This document shows, one piece after another, positions 1-10,434 of a DNA stretch of 64,000 nucleotides. Below the pieces are notes generated by a model. The model had not been told where the DNA came from. It ran no database searches and was given only the letters and a program-made list of their open reading frames with translations. Position 1 is the first letter of the stretch; each line of letters starts with the position of its first letter. The translations under genes and the position numbers were made by a program. This DNA is from Halichondria panicea (taxonomy: Eukaryota; Porifera; Demospongiae; Suberitida; Halichondriidae): NCBI RefSeq assembly GCF_963675165.1, contig NC_087385.1, positions 904,001 to 968,000 on the forward strand, written 5' to 3'.

Positions 1-3000
1 GCGTGTTGTACCTCCTCTGATTGGTTACTATACCTGAGGTGCCTGTACAGGAAGTGGGAGGGGCAGTAGCTCTGACAGGATAATCAGGCCACTCAGAAAA
101 CACTATAATTATAATGATTAACAGTTAAGTCATGTGACAGTCATGTGATATGAACACGTACGTGTGGTGAGGTGAGTGTGTGCTTGAACACCTCCTCCAA
201 CATCAGACACCAACAACTCTGTCTCACATCTGTGAGGACACCAATTACACAGCCATTCTAAAACACATGTACACAATCAAACCTGCAAGTACTACAGTGC
301 ACCTATACATGTACGTGCAGCCAGGTCCCTATAGAGTGGATAATATTGGCTACAATTTAGTACTGAATGTCACATGTAACTCAGTGTATGTGTGCATGGG
401 ATGAATTCTCTATCACCACAGCTAGGTTGCCTTGCCTACCAGGAGGGGTGGAGGGATCTCTGGAGAGCAGCTCTGGTTTAGTGCACAGAGTCAGAATGTC
501 CACCATCAGAGACTGGATCTGTGAGTATGTAGGGTGTAGAGATAAGGCAAATAAAAGGGGGTGGATGTTGCTACTACAGCCGAGGTTCACCTAAATAGCG
601 AGGCCACCTAAAACTATCATTTTTTGCTACTACAGCCGAGGTTCACTTAAATGGCGAGGCCACGTAAGACTATAATTTTTTTGCTACTACAGCCGAGGTT
701 CACCTAAATGGCAAGACCACGTAAGACTATCAATTTTTGTTACTACAGCCGAGGTTCACCTAAATGGCGAGGCCACGTAAGACTATCAATTTTTTCCTAC
801 AGCCGAGGTTCACCTAAATAGCGAGGCCACCTAAAACTATCATTTTTTGCTACTACAGCCGAGGTTCACTTAAATGGCGAGGCCACGTAAGACTATCATT
901 TTTTGCTACTACAGCCGAGGTTCACCTAAATGGCGAGGCCACGTAAGACTATCATTTTTTGCTACTACAGCCGAGGTTCACCTAAATGGCGAGGCCACGT
1001 AAGACTATCATTTTTTGCTACTACAGCCGAGGTTCACCTAAATGGCGAGGCCACGTAAGACTATCATTTTTTGCTACTACAGCCGAGGTTCACCTAAATG
1101 GCGAGGCCACGCAAGACTATCATTTTTTGCTACTACAGCCGAGGTTCACCTAAATGGCGAGGCCACGTAAGACTATCATTTTTTGCTACTACAGCCGAGG
1201 TTTACCTAAATAGTGAGGCCACGTAAAATCATCAATTTGCTACTACAGGTGGTGCAGGAATGTTATGTTTCAGTACATGTACGTCACAACAGATAGGCCC
1301 CCTCCCGCCCCCTCACCTCTGGTGTGGCGTGTGATACGACTGAGGACTGTGGGGCAGAGCAGAGGACCATGTGTACACGTAGGAGTGCTGTCACCACCCT
1401 CATGTCCTGGTACTGGTAGTCACCATCTGATAACAGCTGCACCAGCACAACCTTCACCACCTGAATGAGGGGGGGGGGTGGATTGAGGCTCTCACCTTTC
1501 TCATTATCAACAATAATTATTTGGCAGACACTGCACGACAGACATCTATTGTAATAAAATTTTGGATCTATTTATTATTAATATTTTTACGCAAGCTCCG
1601 TGCACAATATGCGCCTTTATATTGCAACTGCATAATTATATAGTTACCTAGGTTACATGTACTATTTCAAAAGAGCCGTGTCACCCATGTCGCTGAACAC
1701 ATTCCTGGGTAAGTGCTTTAGTCACACATACTAATTAAATTAGTATAGTTAGTGGTTAAAAATCTCGAGTGGTGAGTGTCTACCTTGAGAGTGAGACTGA
1801 CGAGGGTGCAGAGGATGCCAGCGTTGGTCACAGAGAGGGAGACCTGTTGACCCCACAAGGGGAGGAACGTCTCAGAGAACTTGTCCAACAGAGTCACGAG
1901 TGTGTCCAGCACTCCAGAGGAGAACAGGACAATCACAGCCTCCACCCACTTCAGGTCTCGTTGATCCTCTCCTATGAGGGGGGGGTATTAATGGAGTCAA
2001 GACAATGAAATGAACCAACATCATCATCATAATGCTAACAGCAGGAAGTAGATAATTGTTACATGGGTAATCATGTGTATTTTGAACAGACTATACAACA
2101 ACGGTTGATACGGACTTTTTGTAGGGACTATCGTACTTTACTACGTGCAAGTCAGTTTGATGTATCACCTTTCTCTTGCGGTGGTGGTGTTATGTAACAC
2201 AGCATCAGCCTGAGGCAGGTTATGATAGGGGAATTCCCCTTCCCCGGCTTGGTGGAGCTAATGAAAGGGGTCGATTCTTTAATAAGATTGACGAGGGAGG
2301 GCAGGGACTTCTTGTAGTCGTGGGCTGAGAGATCCTTGAGAGGGTGGAGCCAGTTGTAGAGATCAGACATTGTCGGACTAGAGTTGTCTGGAGGGGAGGG
2401 GGTCATTACAAAGTACACCAGCATCTACACATGCCACATCAAAAATAGAATCACAGTAACTGTAACTGTTTACACAAGAATCACAGTAGAAGCCAATCAC
2501 AATACTGTTAATGTGATATTCTATTGTGATTTGGCATGTTATAATTACACACCTTTAAAAAAGTCAGCCACCGTTAACAGTCTACTACCATAGCTGATCA
2601 AGAAATCACCTCTCACTTGACCTGCATGGGCAACAAACTAACATGATAAACATGGAACATTCAATTTAATATGCTCAATGTAGCTGAAAAATATAAACTA
2701 AGTCCTACTGGGGAAAGCAGCACTAGATAGCGCAGTCCACTTACTCTGTAACAGCTGCAGGATGAGCACTGCTGCATAGCGACTGGACACACTCGACCTC
2801 TTGAGCTTGTGATCGTGTTCCCGCTGAGACCATGGCTCCACGAAAGGGAGGAGGGCCGTCACACTGTCCCCCAGGGCAAGCACACCAGCAACAGCATGTT
2901 TACCTGTAGAGACAATAATACAGATGATAAATTTAAGGCATAGCAGTTAGTTTGCCTAAGCTAGTTGTCCAGAGCAAGGATTAATAATATAGTGAAACTA

Positions 3001-5683
3001 GGAATGGGGCTCATTGCAGTCTTGGATGCAGAGTTTTGACAATAATTATGTAGCCAGTAAAGCAAAATGACTGAATAATGATATTCATGGCCTCTATAGA
3101 ACACACGATACTAATTACACGAGTATTCTCCTGATACTAACTACAGTAGAACTTCGCTAATCCGAATAGAGCCGGACCAGACCCCATCCGAATACATAAC
3201 ATTTCCCGATTAACAGATGTCATTAATTATTGATTATGAATATCATTAACGAACACACTTTTGTACATGTATTATGATAATTATCTGTGGCCAGAAGGGA
3301 AGCTGCTAGCTTTTATCTCAACTTTCTCTCCAATACAGTGAGTCTTGTGAGCTCTCTCTTTGTTTACTTTGCAGTGGCCATTGTCTTATTAATAAAATTA
3401 TTGCTGATTTAGCAAGGCAAGTTAAATTGCGCATGCGCAGTACTCTATTCTACTGACAGCCCCTCCTCTTTTTCAGTTTGCCATTTGTCCGGATTTGCGA
3501 GGTTTCAGACTAAAGAGGTTCGGATTAGTGAGGTTCTACTGTACTAATAAAAAAAATTTGCACATGCGCAAGCAGTCAGTCCTCCTTGTTGAGGCCTAGC
3601 GATATTCTACATGTACAATGTAACTGCATACTATATAGCGTTTAATTTTCGGGGGGGGGGGGGCAACACATTCGTGGTTGAGCAATATTTAGTCACTTCA
3701 TGGATAATATTTTCGTGGTTGCTGCTTGCACTGCAGGTAAGGGTAGTCAAGGTCGCTTCATTCGTGGGTAAAATATTCGTGGTCTGAGCTTCTACATGTA
3801 TATCATCATACCGGTATCCTAGTAACTACACAGCCACTTCATTGGTCAGTTCACTAGTAGGTTAATGAATATCATTATAACCAATTACTACTCCTGACAA
3901 AGGTTATACTAAATTATATCAATTGCTAACTTCAAGAATGAGCAAAGATTTTCTAACACACTTCATGATGAGCATTGCAACTCAAGAGACAGCTGCTGGT
4001 CATCAGTCACAAGCTCTCCTAGTGTCTGGGACTACTTGTATAGCAACAATCACTGGACCAGCTGAGAAAGAGAGTGATGAAGGAAGACACTCTCCATCAC
4101 AGCTGGTAACCGGAGTTACGAAAAAACAGACAGCATAAAATTCGAGCACCTGAAAAGACTCAGTCGAATGTAACTCATTGCAAAAATAGTATGTACGTAT
4201 GTGTGTGTACATGCTGGTGTTTTGTTGCTGCAAAATCATTGTGTAAAGATGCTACATGTACTACATTTTGTTGCATGTAACTGACCAATGGGAGTGAGTG
4301 TCATAGAGTAGAGAGTGTGGAGAGCTCCGATGGTGTCAGGTGACTCGAGGTCCGCCATGTTGAGTTTAGGAGACTTCTTGAGCACATCCATACTCTGCAG
4401 AATCTGCAGTGCATGCAAAATAGAGCCTACAGTAAGCAATCGATATATTTACTGTGTATACAGTACTGTAAGTCTACTCGCGAGAATAGACCCGTCGAGT
4501 AGATTGTTTGTATTTGTAAGCAAACATAATGAAAGCACCCGTGGTGCTGATGCCTCGGTGGAGGTGCCAAAGCTACATAACATAAAGCTACTAATAGCTA
4601 GCTTTTATACACACATTGATTATAATTATCATGATGAACATCTTTAATTTTGCTGCATGCAGAACACAGAAACTCAAATAGTGGGTAATGATCGACCATA
4701 ATTGTTATCGATGCCAAAAGTTTAAGTCTAAAATTAATGGCTGCCATCAGTAGAGCCTTGCAGTTCTCTTCTCACTCATTCCAAGTAAGCAAAACTAGGC
4801 ATAACTCGAGATAATAATGATGTACATGCTAAAACAAACACTGCACTTCTTTTAAACTGCTCAACAATGCCCTACATGTACATGTATAATTATGTACAGC
4901 ATGGCTCTTCGTCAGTCTCATACAGGGCCATGTAATCTACTGTAACATTGGGGACATATACCCAATGCCTACCTGTATATGGAAGGTGAGCAGCAGACCC
5001 AGGTTCTGGGCAGTACAGGAGTCAGAGCCATCAGCTGTGAGATACTCCTGTATGACAGGGAAGAGTATCATATTCGTGAGCCTGTTGTGGTTATCACTGA
5101 CTGTGCAGTTGTTGTGTATTAGAAACCCCTGAAACATTGGTTACATGCTGAAGCCCTGGGTAAATTAACCTTTCTACCACCCCTCCACCATGCATTCACA
5201 AGGCATGGTTGAAGCCCTGGGTAAATGAAAGCCTCGGTGGAGATGCCAAAGCTAAATAACATAAAGCTACTAATATAGCTTGTTTGCACACAGTCATGAT
5301 TAAATCAAAACTCAAAGAGTGGGTAATGATCGACCATGATTGTTGTTAAAAACGATTGATGCCAAAAGTTCAAGTCTAAAATTAATGGCTGCCATCAGCA
5401 GAGCCTTGCAGCTCTATTCTCACTCTTACAGCTACCTAGCTAGCGTTCTAGTGCAGAGCTAACTACTAAGTAGAGTAGCAACACTCGGTAAACAAATTTG
5501 GCATTCCAAGTAAGCAAAACTAGGCATAACACGAGAACGAAGCATCATTTTGCAAATCCACGAATCAAATCCAAAAAAAACATGACTAGAAGCCTATAGA
5601 AACTCTTACTTGCACTTCATTGATCCTTGAGCAGGTGTAGCAGTCTACACACACACAGACACACACACACACACACACACACA

Positions 5684-5720
<37 letters not shown>

Positions 5721-8700
5721 CCGTATACCTTGCTTGCGCATGCGCACCGAGGCATAATTAGCCTCTCTACCACCCCTCCACCATGCAATCACAAGCACAC
5801 TCACTGGGAGAGGTTGCATGGCTGATAACGGCATCTCCGTATCCACAGTTTGTATGAGAGCTCGTGTGAGAATATTCATCACCCCCGGAGACCCAGACAG
5901 GAACAAGAGACCATTCAAACTGCTCATGAAGTAAAGAAGCAGCTCTCTAACGGCTGAGAAGACTCTTAGCTCTACAGCTGCAGAGGGAGCAGTCAGTAGG
6001 ATGAGTAGACACTCGAGGAGACGACGTGCTTGGAACATGCGGACCAGAGAGGAGTAATACTCAGAGTCTGACTCAGGGAAGCAGCGGGTTTGTGTGGGGA
6101 AGGATTTGGTGGAGGGCTGCACCTGGGAGAGGGTTATTACCACATAATTGGGAGAGGGAGTGTGAAATAACATAGTAAAGTCTACTGCTGCAGCATTGTA
6201 AGCAAACATTGTTTACACATAAACAAACGTACGTCCATTGCATGGGGGTATGTTCACATTTTACAGCCAGAAATTCATTTGACACAGACTGTCCTTGTTT
6301 AAGAATGAATAGAGTACCTTTCCCCTTCCTCGTCCTTGTTGTCTGTTACAGCACAGACGACATGTACCACCCTCCCACTCACTATAGTGTGTTGTGAAGT
6401 TTCAATGCATTTTCTGAGCTCCTCCAAACACTGGACAATCTTCAGCACAGTGTCCTCCTCCAGCTGACCACCACCCTCCTCCATATTCACATCCGATTGG
6501 CCGGTTACAATGTCACATGACTCCTCCGCATCCATCTGTTCTACCTCTGCTGACTCGACAGTTTTATCAACCTCCATTGACCCGACACCATTATCCGCCT
6601 CTTCTTTGATCACACTCAATGCCACGCCCTCTTCATCTCTAACATTCCAGAAATCATCATCAGGGTTAGAGGGAGCAGTCTTCACAGGAGTCACTGACAC
6701 TACACTGCACAGAGAGAATAATAGTGACAGAGCTACAAATGTACATGTATGGGAAAAGGTCTTCACTGTAGAATAGTGTAATGTCAGGTAATTAAGATAG
6801 AGAAAATCTTGGAACATACCCTGCCGTCAGTTGTTGTAGGTTGCCTAGTAACTCGTAGATGTGAGCCTTTGAGAGGAGAGCACCCAGAGCCTTCATCACA
6901 CGCACACTCTAGCAGAGAGGAAATTGATATGCAATACTTGCAGGTAAAACTGTTCGTACATCATACATGACTAGCTACAACTGCAGTGGTTGTACTTGAA
7001 AGGCAGAGTATGTAGAGCTAAGGAAGCGGAATCTTGTAGGCAGGAACTCGTACTGTCTGCTTAGAACAGAGGGTGCATACAGCTACACATAAACAACCTT
7101 TTGTTCCCGTAGCTTGGGTAAGATACATGAACTCACTGGTTTAGTGAGGGCTAATTGGAGTAGTAACTGATAAGTGGTGTCCCCTTCAAACTCTGAGCTG
7201 CTCCACCCTAGTAGCTGCTCCATGCCCTGGGGGTAGTCAATCAGATTGTCCAGTGCCCTCAGGGCCATTAGCTTGAGGGACGAGGCCATACTGTCAGCTA
7301 GTAGTAGGTAGGAGAGTCTGTCTATCACACCGTGTTTGATGAAGGCGTGGGCACACTTGCGACCGAGGGACGCCACGCTAGTCACCATTCGTAGTCCAGC
7401 CTTCAGGGAGCGGATATTCAACTGTGTATGTGGGAGGGGAGGGTCTGTTAGAGTGAAACTGTGGGTTGATGGTATATATATGGTTGTAGTACTTTGATCC
7501 AGCGTTAAATATGTATCTTTGAAGGCCAGAACTTTAGTTCCGTTGATCCAATCCCATAAATTTTATGATTTTCTGAAAGCTTAGCGATAGGCCTTTCAGA
7601 GTATGTATTAAAATCAAAGGTCTGTTTTAGGCATAAAATACATGGATTTGCCATGGTATTTTTGTAACTTCACCTCTATATATCGCTACATGTATGTGTA
7701 GAACAAAATTCTGCTACATGTACATGTACCACAACTGTGTTGGAGAGCAAAGGCTACAGGTCTTATATGTACTGAACTGCCAACCAATAACTAACTCTAT
7801 AATACACAGCACAGCATTACAGAGTGTGTTGCCTACCATAATAGGGAGTTCTCCAATGTGGTCCATTGACAGGCACTGCAGTGTCCACGTGACCAGCTTC
7901 TGCATCACCTCCTTACCATCAGAGGTGGACTTCTTCTGCAGCTGAGCCTAAGAGAAGTAAGAGTACTAGAGCACAGTACAACACACTGACTGACAGACTC
8001 ACCAGTCCAGGGTAGAGGTGGGTCGGTATCTCTTCAAGCATCTCAACCCACCTACATGTACAGTACACTATTTATAAGGTAGGAGTCGAGACATCAATAA
8101 ACTGTTTATAAGCCTCTATGGAATTATGCTCAATCTACCTACGATATTTTGCTGGTGAAAAATCTTTGCGATTGAACCAAAACAGCAGAAAAGTCGACCC
8201 TTTGCGATTAGCTATTGTGTCGTTACTAGTACTACGTTTATTAATGCTGTATACGGAGTTGGAAATTCAAGAGGTCACTTGGGGTGCTCCCACTAACTAA
8301 TGATAACCTTTGACGTGCTACCGGGCCTAATTCATGTGAGGTGTAGCCAATGTACTGTACAACTCCCCCCCCCCCCCACTGTACTGCATGGCTACACTTA
8401 CTTCTGTGGTTGAGTGACGTCCTTGGTCTTAGCGATGATGTCCCTGAGTCGTGATGCCTCGTCTACTGTCCCCCTCTTACCCACCGCCCCCTCGTTCCTC
8501 TGTAGCTTGAGCAGGAGACTCTCGTGGGGGGTCTCACTCATCACAGGGTACGACTGTGGGGGGTAGGAACACCACGACAAATTATATCACAACGGCTAGG
8601 AGATTATGGAAGCCTAGTCTTGTTCACAGGCCAATTTTTCTTAAATAACGAAAGTATAAAAGTGCGAAAAAAACAACAACTTCTTTTCGACTTAGAAAAG

Positions 8701-10139
8701 TCAGGTGGGGAACAAGGCTAATGGAGGCCACAATAATTATGACTAGGAGGTTATGGAGGCTAAGATATGGTGATATCTCACCTCCAGTTTAGTGAAGTTA
8801 CACTGGTAGGGGTTGAACCCTGAACCACTGGTCAGCCAAGCAGCCTCACTGTACAGGAACGATGGTTCAGCACCCTACACACACAAGGGGGTGTGGCAGG
8901 AAGGGGGCGGGGCAGGAAGTAGGAGGTGAATACAGTATAGCTGTAGCTAGTACACAAACCTCTTGATTGTCAAACTCGTGATCATCGAACGTTATCTCAT
9001 CATCGGAAAATTCCTCATAACCAGTAGCTGACTTCAGTAAACAAGCAAATAATTTATATATAAAATGAATGTGCTTACTCTTTTCTCTCCGCCCATATCA
9101 TCGTCTGAAAGATCAAACAGGTGGTCCGGAGAATTGACGGGAGAGAACGGTTCAAAAAGGTCAAACCCACCCTCCTTGACCTCTCCCCTGCCAGGCGAGG
9201 CTGAGCGACTGCGATCATCACTGTAACTGTCTGAGTAGGGACTTCCCCTACGACTGAGGAAAGGAAATACTTATAATTGGAATCGAAAAGTTCAAAACTA
9301 GAGGAATTCTTATTTCTTACTTTCTGGAGGGAGAGGAGGGGCCAAATGGGGAAGTAGTCGAAGGGGGTGGGGCCACGTTACCATAGATACATATGGTCAG
9401 CGTATTGTAGAGCCCGCTGACAACCAGCATATCAGAGGAGGTCTAAAAGGAAACAGAAACAGAGATGACAGAATAGGAAGTGATTGGCTACCTTGGGCTT
9501 GATGGAGAGGGCCACAGCATCAGACTGGTAGTCAACACTGTAGGGAGACAATATTAAAATTAATGTACTTTTAAGTTGTCTCTTGCCTTCCAACAGGGTC
9601 AAAGGTCGGTGCAAGTGGGTTAGTGCTGTCGTTCACGTAGACACTGAGTGTGAACGTGGATGGAGTGGTCTCCCTGTGTGAGTGTGTGTGGAGGGGGTGG
9701 AGGGGGGTGGGTGGGTGAGTGTGGGTGTGTGTGTGTGTGTGGGGGGGGTGGGTGAGTGTGGGTGTGTGTGTGTGTGGGGGGGTGGGTGTGTGTGTGTGTG
9801 TGTGTGTGTGGGGGGGGTGGGTGAGTGTGGGTGTGTGTGTACAATATAAATGATGTGCATGTATACGGCCCGATGGACTCACCCGATCTTGTTGATCTCT
9901 TCGGCGGAGTGTACCCTCTGGCCCGGGGGAACCACCCTCACTTCTCGTACCATTGCTGGGGTAGAGAACCGCACCAGGTCCACATGCAGCTCACCCTGTG
10001 TGTGTAAGGGTGGAGTGTACAGCCAGTGTGTTAAGGTAGTGATAGTGAAATGGGTATCAAACTATAGCTAACAACTTGCCTCTGAAGCACTGTGATCAAA
10101 CGTCTCATAGAACAGCAGCTCCTTCTCTGAACTGCCCAT
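1..10139 (-). CDS. VIRMA: Virilizer homologue, m6A methyltransferase complex subunit (3' end off left edge)
   Basis: Scaffold of the nuclear m6A mRNA methyltransferase complex (with WTAP and METTL3/14 in other animals). I assign 25 exons with continuous frame: 10139-10080, 9995-9883, 9673-9587, 9537-9492, 9442-9321, 9253-9079, 9031-8960, 8874-8782, 8553-8402, 8051-8003, 7947-7837, 7421-7137, 6908-6820, 6704-6383, 6122-5805, 5128-4973, 4403-4286, 2903-2745, 2621-2610, 2387-2169, 1971-1784, 1460-1317, 518-440, 71-34 and 16 to beyond 1. This gives about 1,074 residues; the human protein is about 1,800, so roughly 40% lies outside. The N-terminus MGSSEKELLFYETFDH matches the ELLFLDTFKH start of the family, followed by VRVVPPGQRVHS, a Ser/Asp-rich acidic stretch, and helical repeats around NIRSLKAGLRMVTSVASLG. 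Introns 1 and 3 appear to use GC donors. The start is the first ATG of the conserved N-terminus. It is head-to-head with HSF2BP. The family call is firm; the 12-nt exon 2610-2621 is less sure. Confidence 0.9.
571..1240. repeat. 55-57 bp minisatellite, about 12 copies, in a VIRMA intron
   Basis: The core CAGCCGAGGTTCACCTAAAT recurs every 53-58 bp, each copy followed by GGCGAGGCCACGTAAGACTA and a T-run. Units begin near 571, 626, 683, 739, 797, 850, 905, 960, 1016, 1072, 1127 and 1182. The central copies are nearly identical, while outer copies carry substitutions (AAATAGCG, CTTAAATGG). The array fills most of the intron between the VIRMA exons at 440-518 and 1317-1460. Confidence 0.95.
3144..3541. 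mobile_element. Tigger/pogo-like MITE, TA target duplication
   Basis: A 398-bp non-coding element with terminal inverted repeats CAGTAGAACTTCGCTAATCC (left) and CAGTAGAACCTCACTAATCC (right, reverse complement), flanked by TA on both sides (3142-3143 and 3542-3543). The termini resemble pogo/Tigger DNA transposons. No transposase frame remains. It lies in the VIRMA intron between the exons at 4286-4403 and 2745-2903. Confidence 0.85.
3631..3795 (+). mobile_element. Degraded MITE copy (CCGTATAGCGGG family)
   Basis: The interior matches the copy at 42155-42360 closely (TTCGTGGTTGCTGCTTGCAC and CTTCATTCGTGGGTAAAATA are shared). The left terminus is eroded and carries a G homopolymer, and the right inverted repeat is missing, so this is an old, truncated copy. 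Intron of VIRMA. Confidence 0.75.
4540..4812 (+). repeat. Dispersed repeat, copy 1 of 2
   Basis: Matches 5227-5538 over most of its length. Shared blocks include GCCTCGGTGGAG, GGGTAATGATCGACCAT, AAATTAATGGCTGCCATCAG and AAGTAAGCAAAACTAGGCAT. Non-coding, in the VIRMA intron between the exons at 4286-4403 and 4973-5128. It could be a short retroposon or a local duplication. Confidence 0.75.
5227..5538 (+). repeat. Dispersed repeat, copy 2 of 2
   Basis: Second copy of the repeat at 4540-4812, in the next VIRMA intron upstream. It carries a roughly 70-bp extra stretch (about 5428-5500) between the CTCTATTCTCACTC block and the CATTCCAAGTAAGC block. Confidence 0.75.
5647..5718. repeat. (CA)n microsatellite in a VIRMA intron
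   Basis: Near-pure CA with a few CAGA interruptions. It does not abut a splice site, unlike most other CA/GT tracts in the window. Confidence 0.95.
9674..9842. repeat. GT/GGGTGT tract abutting a VIRMA splice acceptor
   Basis: On the transcribed (minus) strand this is a (CA)n/CCCACAC tract that runs into the acceptor CACACAG of the exon at 9587-9673, where it takes the place of a polypyrimidine tract. Confidence 0.9.
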
Positions 10140-10434
10140 TCTCCTTCAAAGTGGCTAAATACTATCCAGAATGTGCAAAGAGAGAGAGAGGCCGGCTAGG
10201 TGTAGAACATGTGTTTGTTTGCGTTACTTCAGAGCAAATCCGGAAAAGGGGCGTACCTGGCTATCCATGTAGCATACTCTCTTAGTGACTGGCCAGCGAG
10301 TCTAGAGCTGCAGTCAACCATACAAAAGCAGGTGGTAGTCTCGAATACCCGCCTCAACCTAAAAGCTTGTCAAGCTTTTAGGTTGAGGCGGGTATTCGAG
10401 ACTAAGCAGGTGGACGGCTTTATACTGAGTGAAG
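10140..10434. promoter_or_regulatory. Shared divergent promoter of VIRMA and HSF2BP
   Basis: The two start codons lie 295 bp apart on opposite strands, so the 5' ends and core promoters must share this interval. I see no clear TATA box. It holds a GAGAGAGAGGCCGG stretch near 10180 and the palindromic insertion at 10336-10404. The extent is inferred from the start codons only. Confidence 0.6.
10336..10404. mobile_element. 69-bp perfect palindrome flanked by 9-bp direct repeats
   Basis: Two 34-bp arms (10336-10369 and 10371-10404) are exact reverse complements around a single T at 10370. The sequence AGCAGGTGG occurs directly before (10327-10335) and directly after (10405-10413), as a target-site duplication would. 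Nine-base duplications are typical of Mutator-like elements, but the assignment to MULEs is inference. The palindrome ends 30 bp before the HSF2BP ATG. Confidence 0.9.

Noticed and set aside
5600-5640. Possible small VIRMA exon on the minus strand
   Set aside because: It has usable splice borders, but including it shifts frame and creates a stop in the next exon (TTC TAA).
9571-9882. His/Thr/Pro-rich open frames on the minus strand
   Set aside because: They arise from the CA/GT tract in a VIRMA intron; only the 9587-9673 part is coding.
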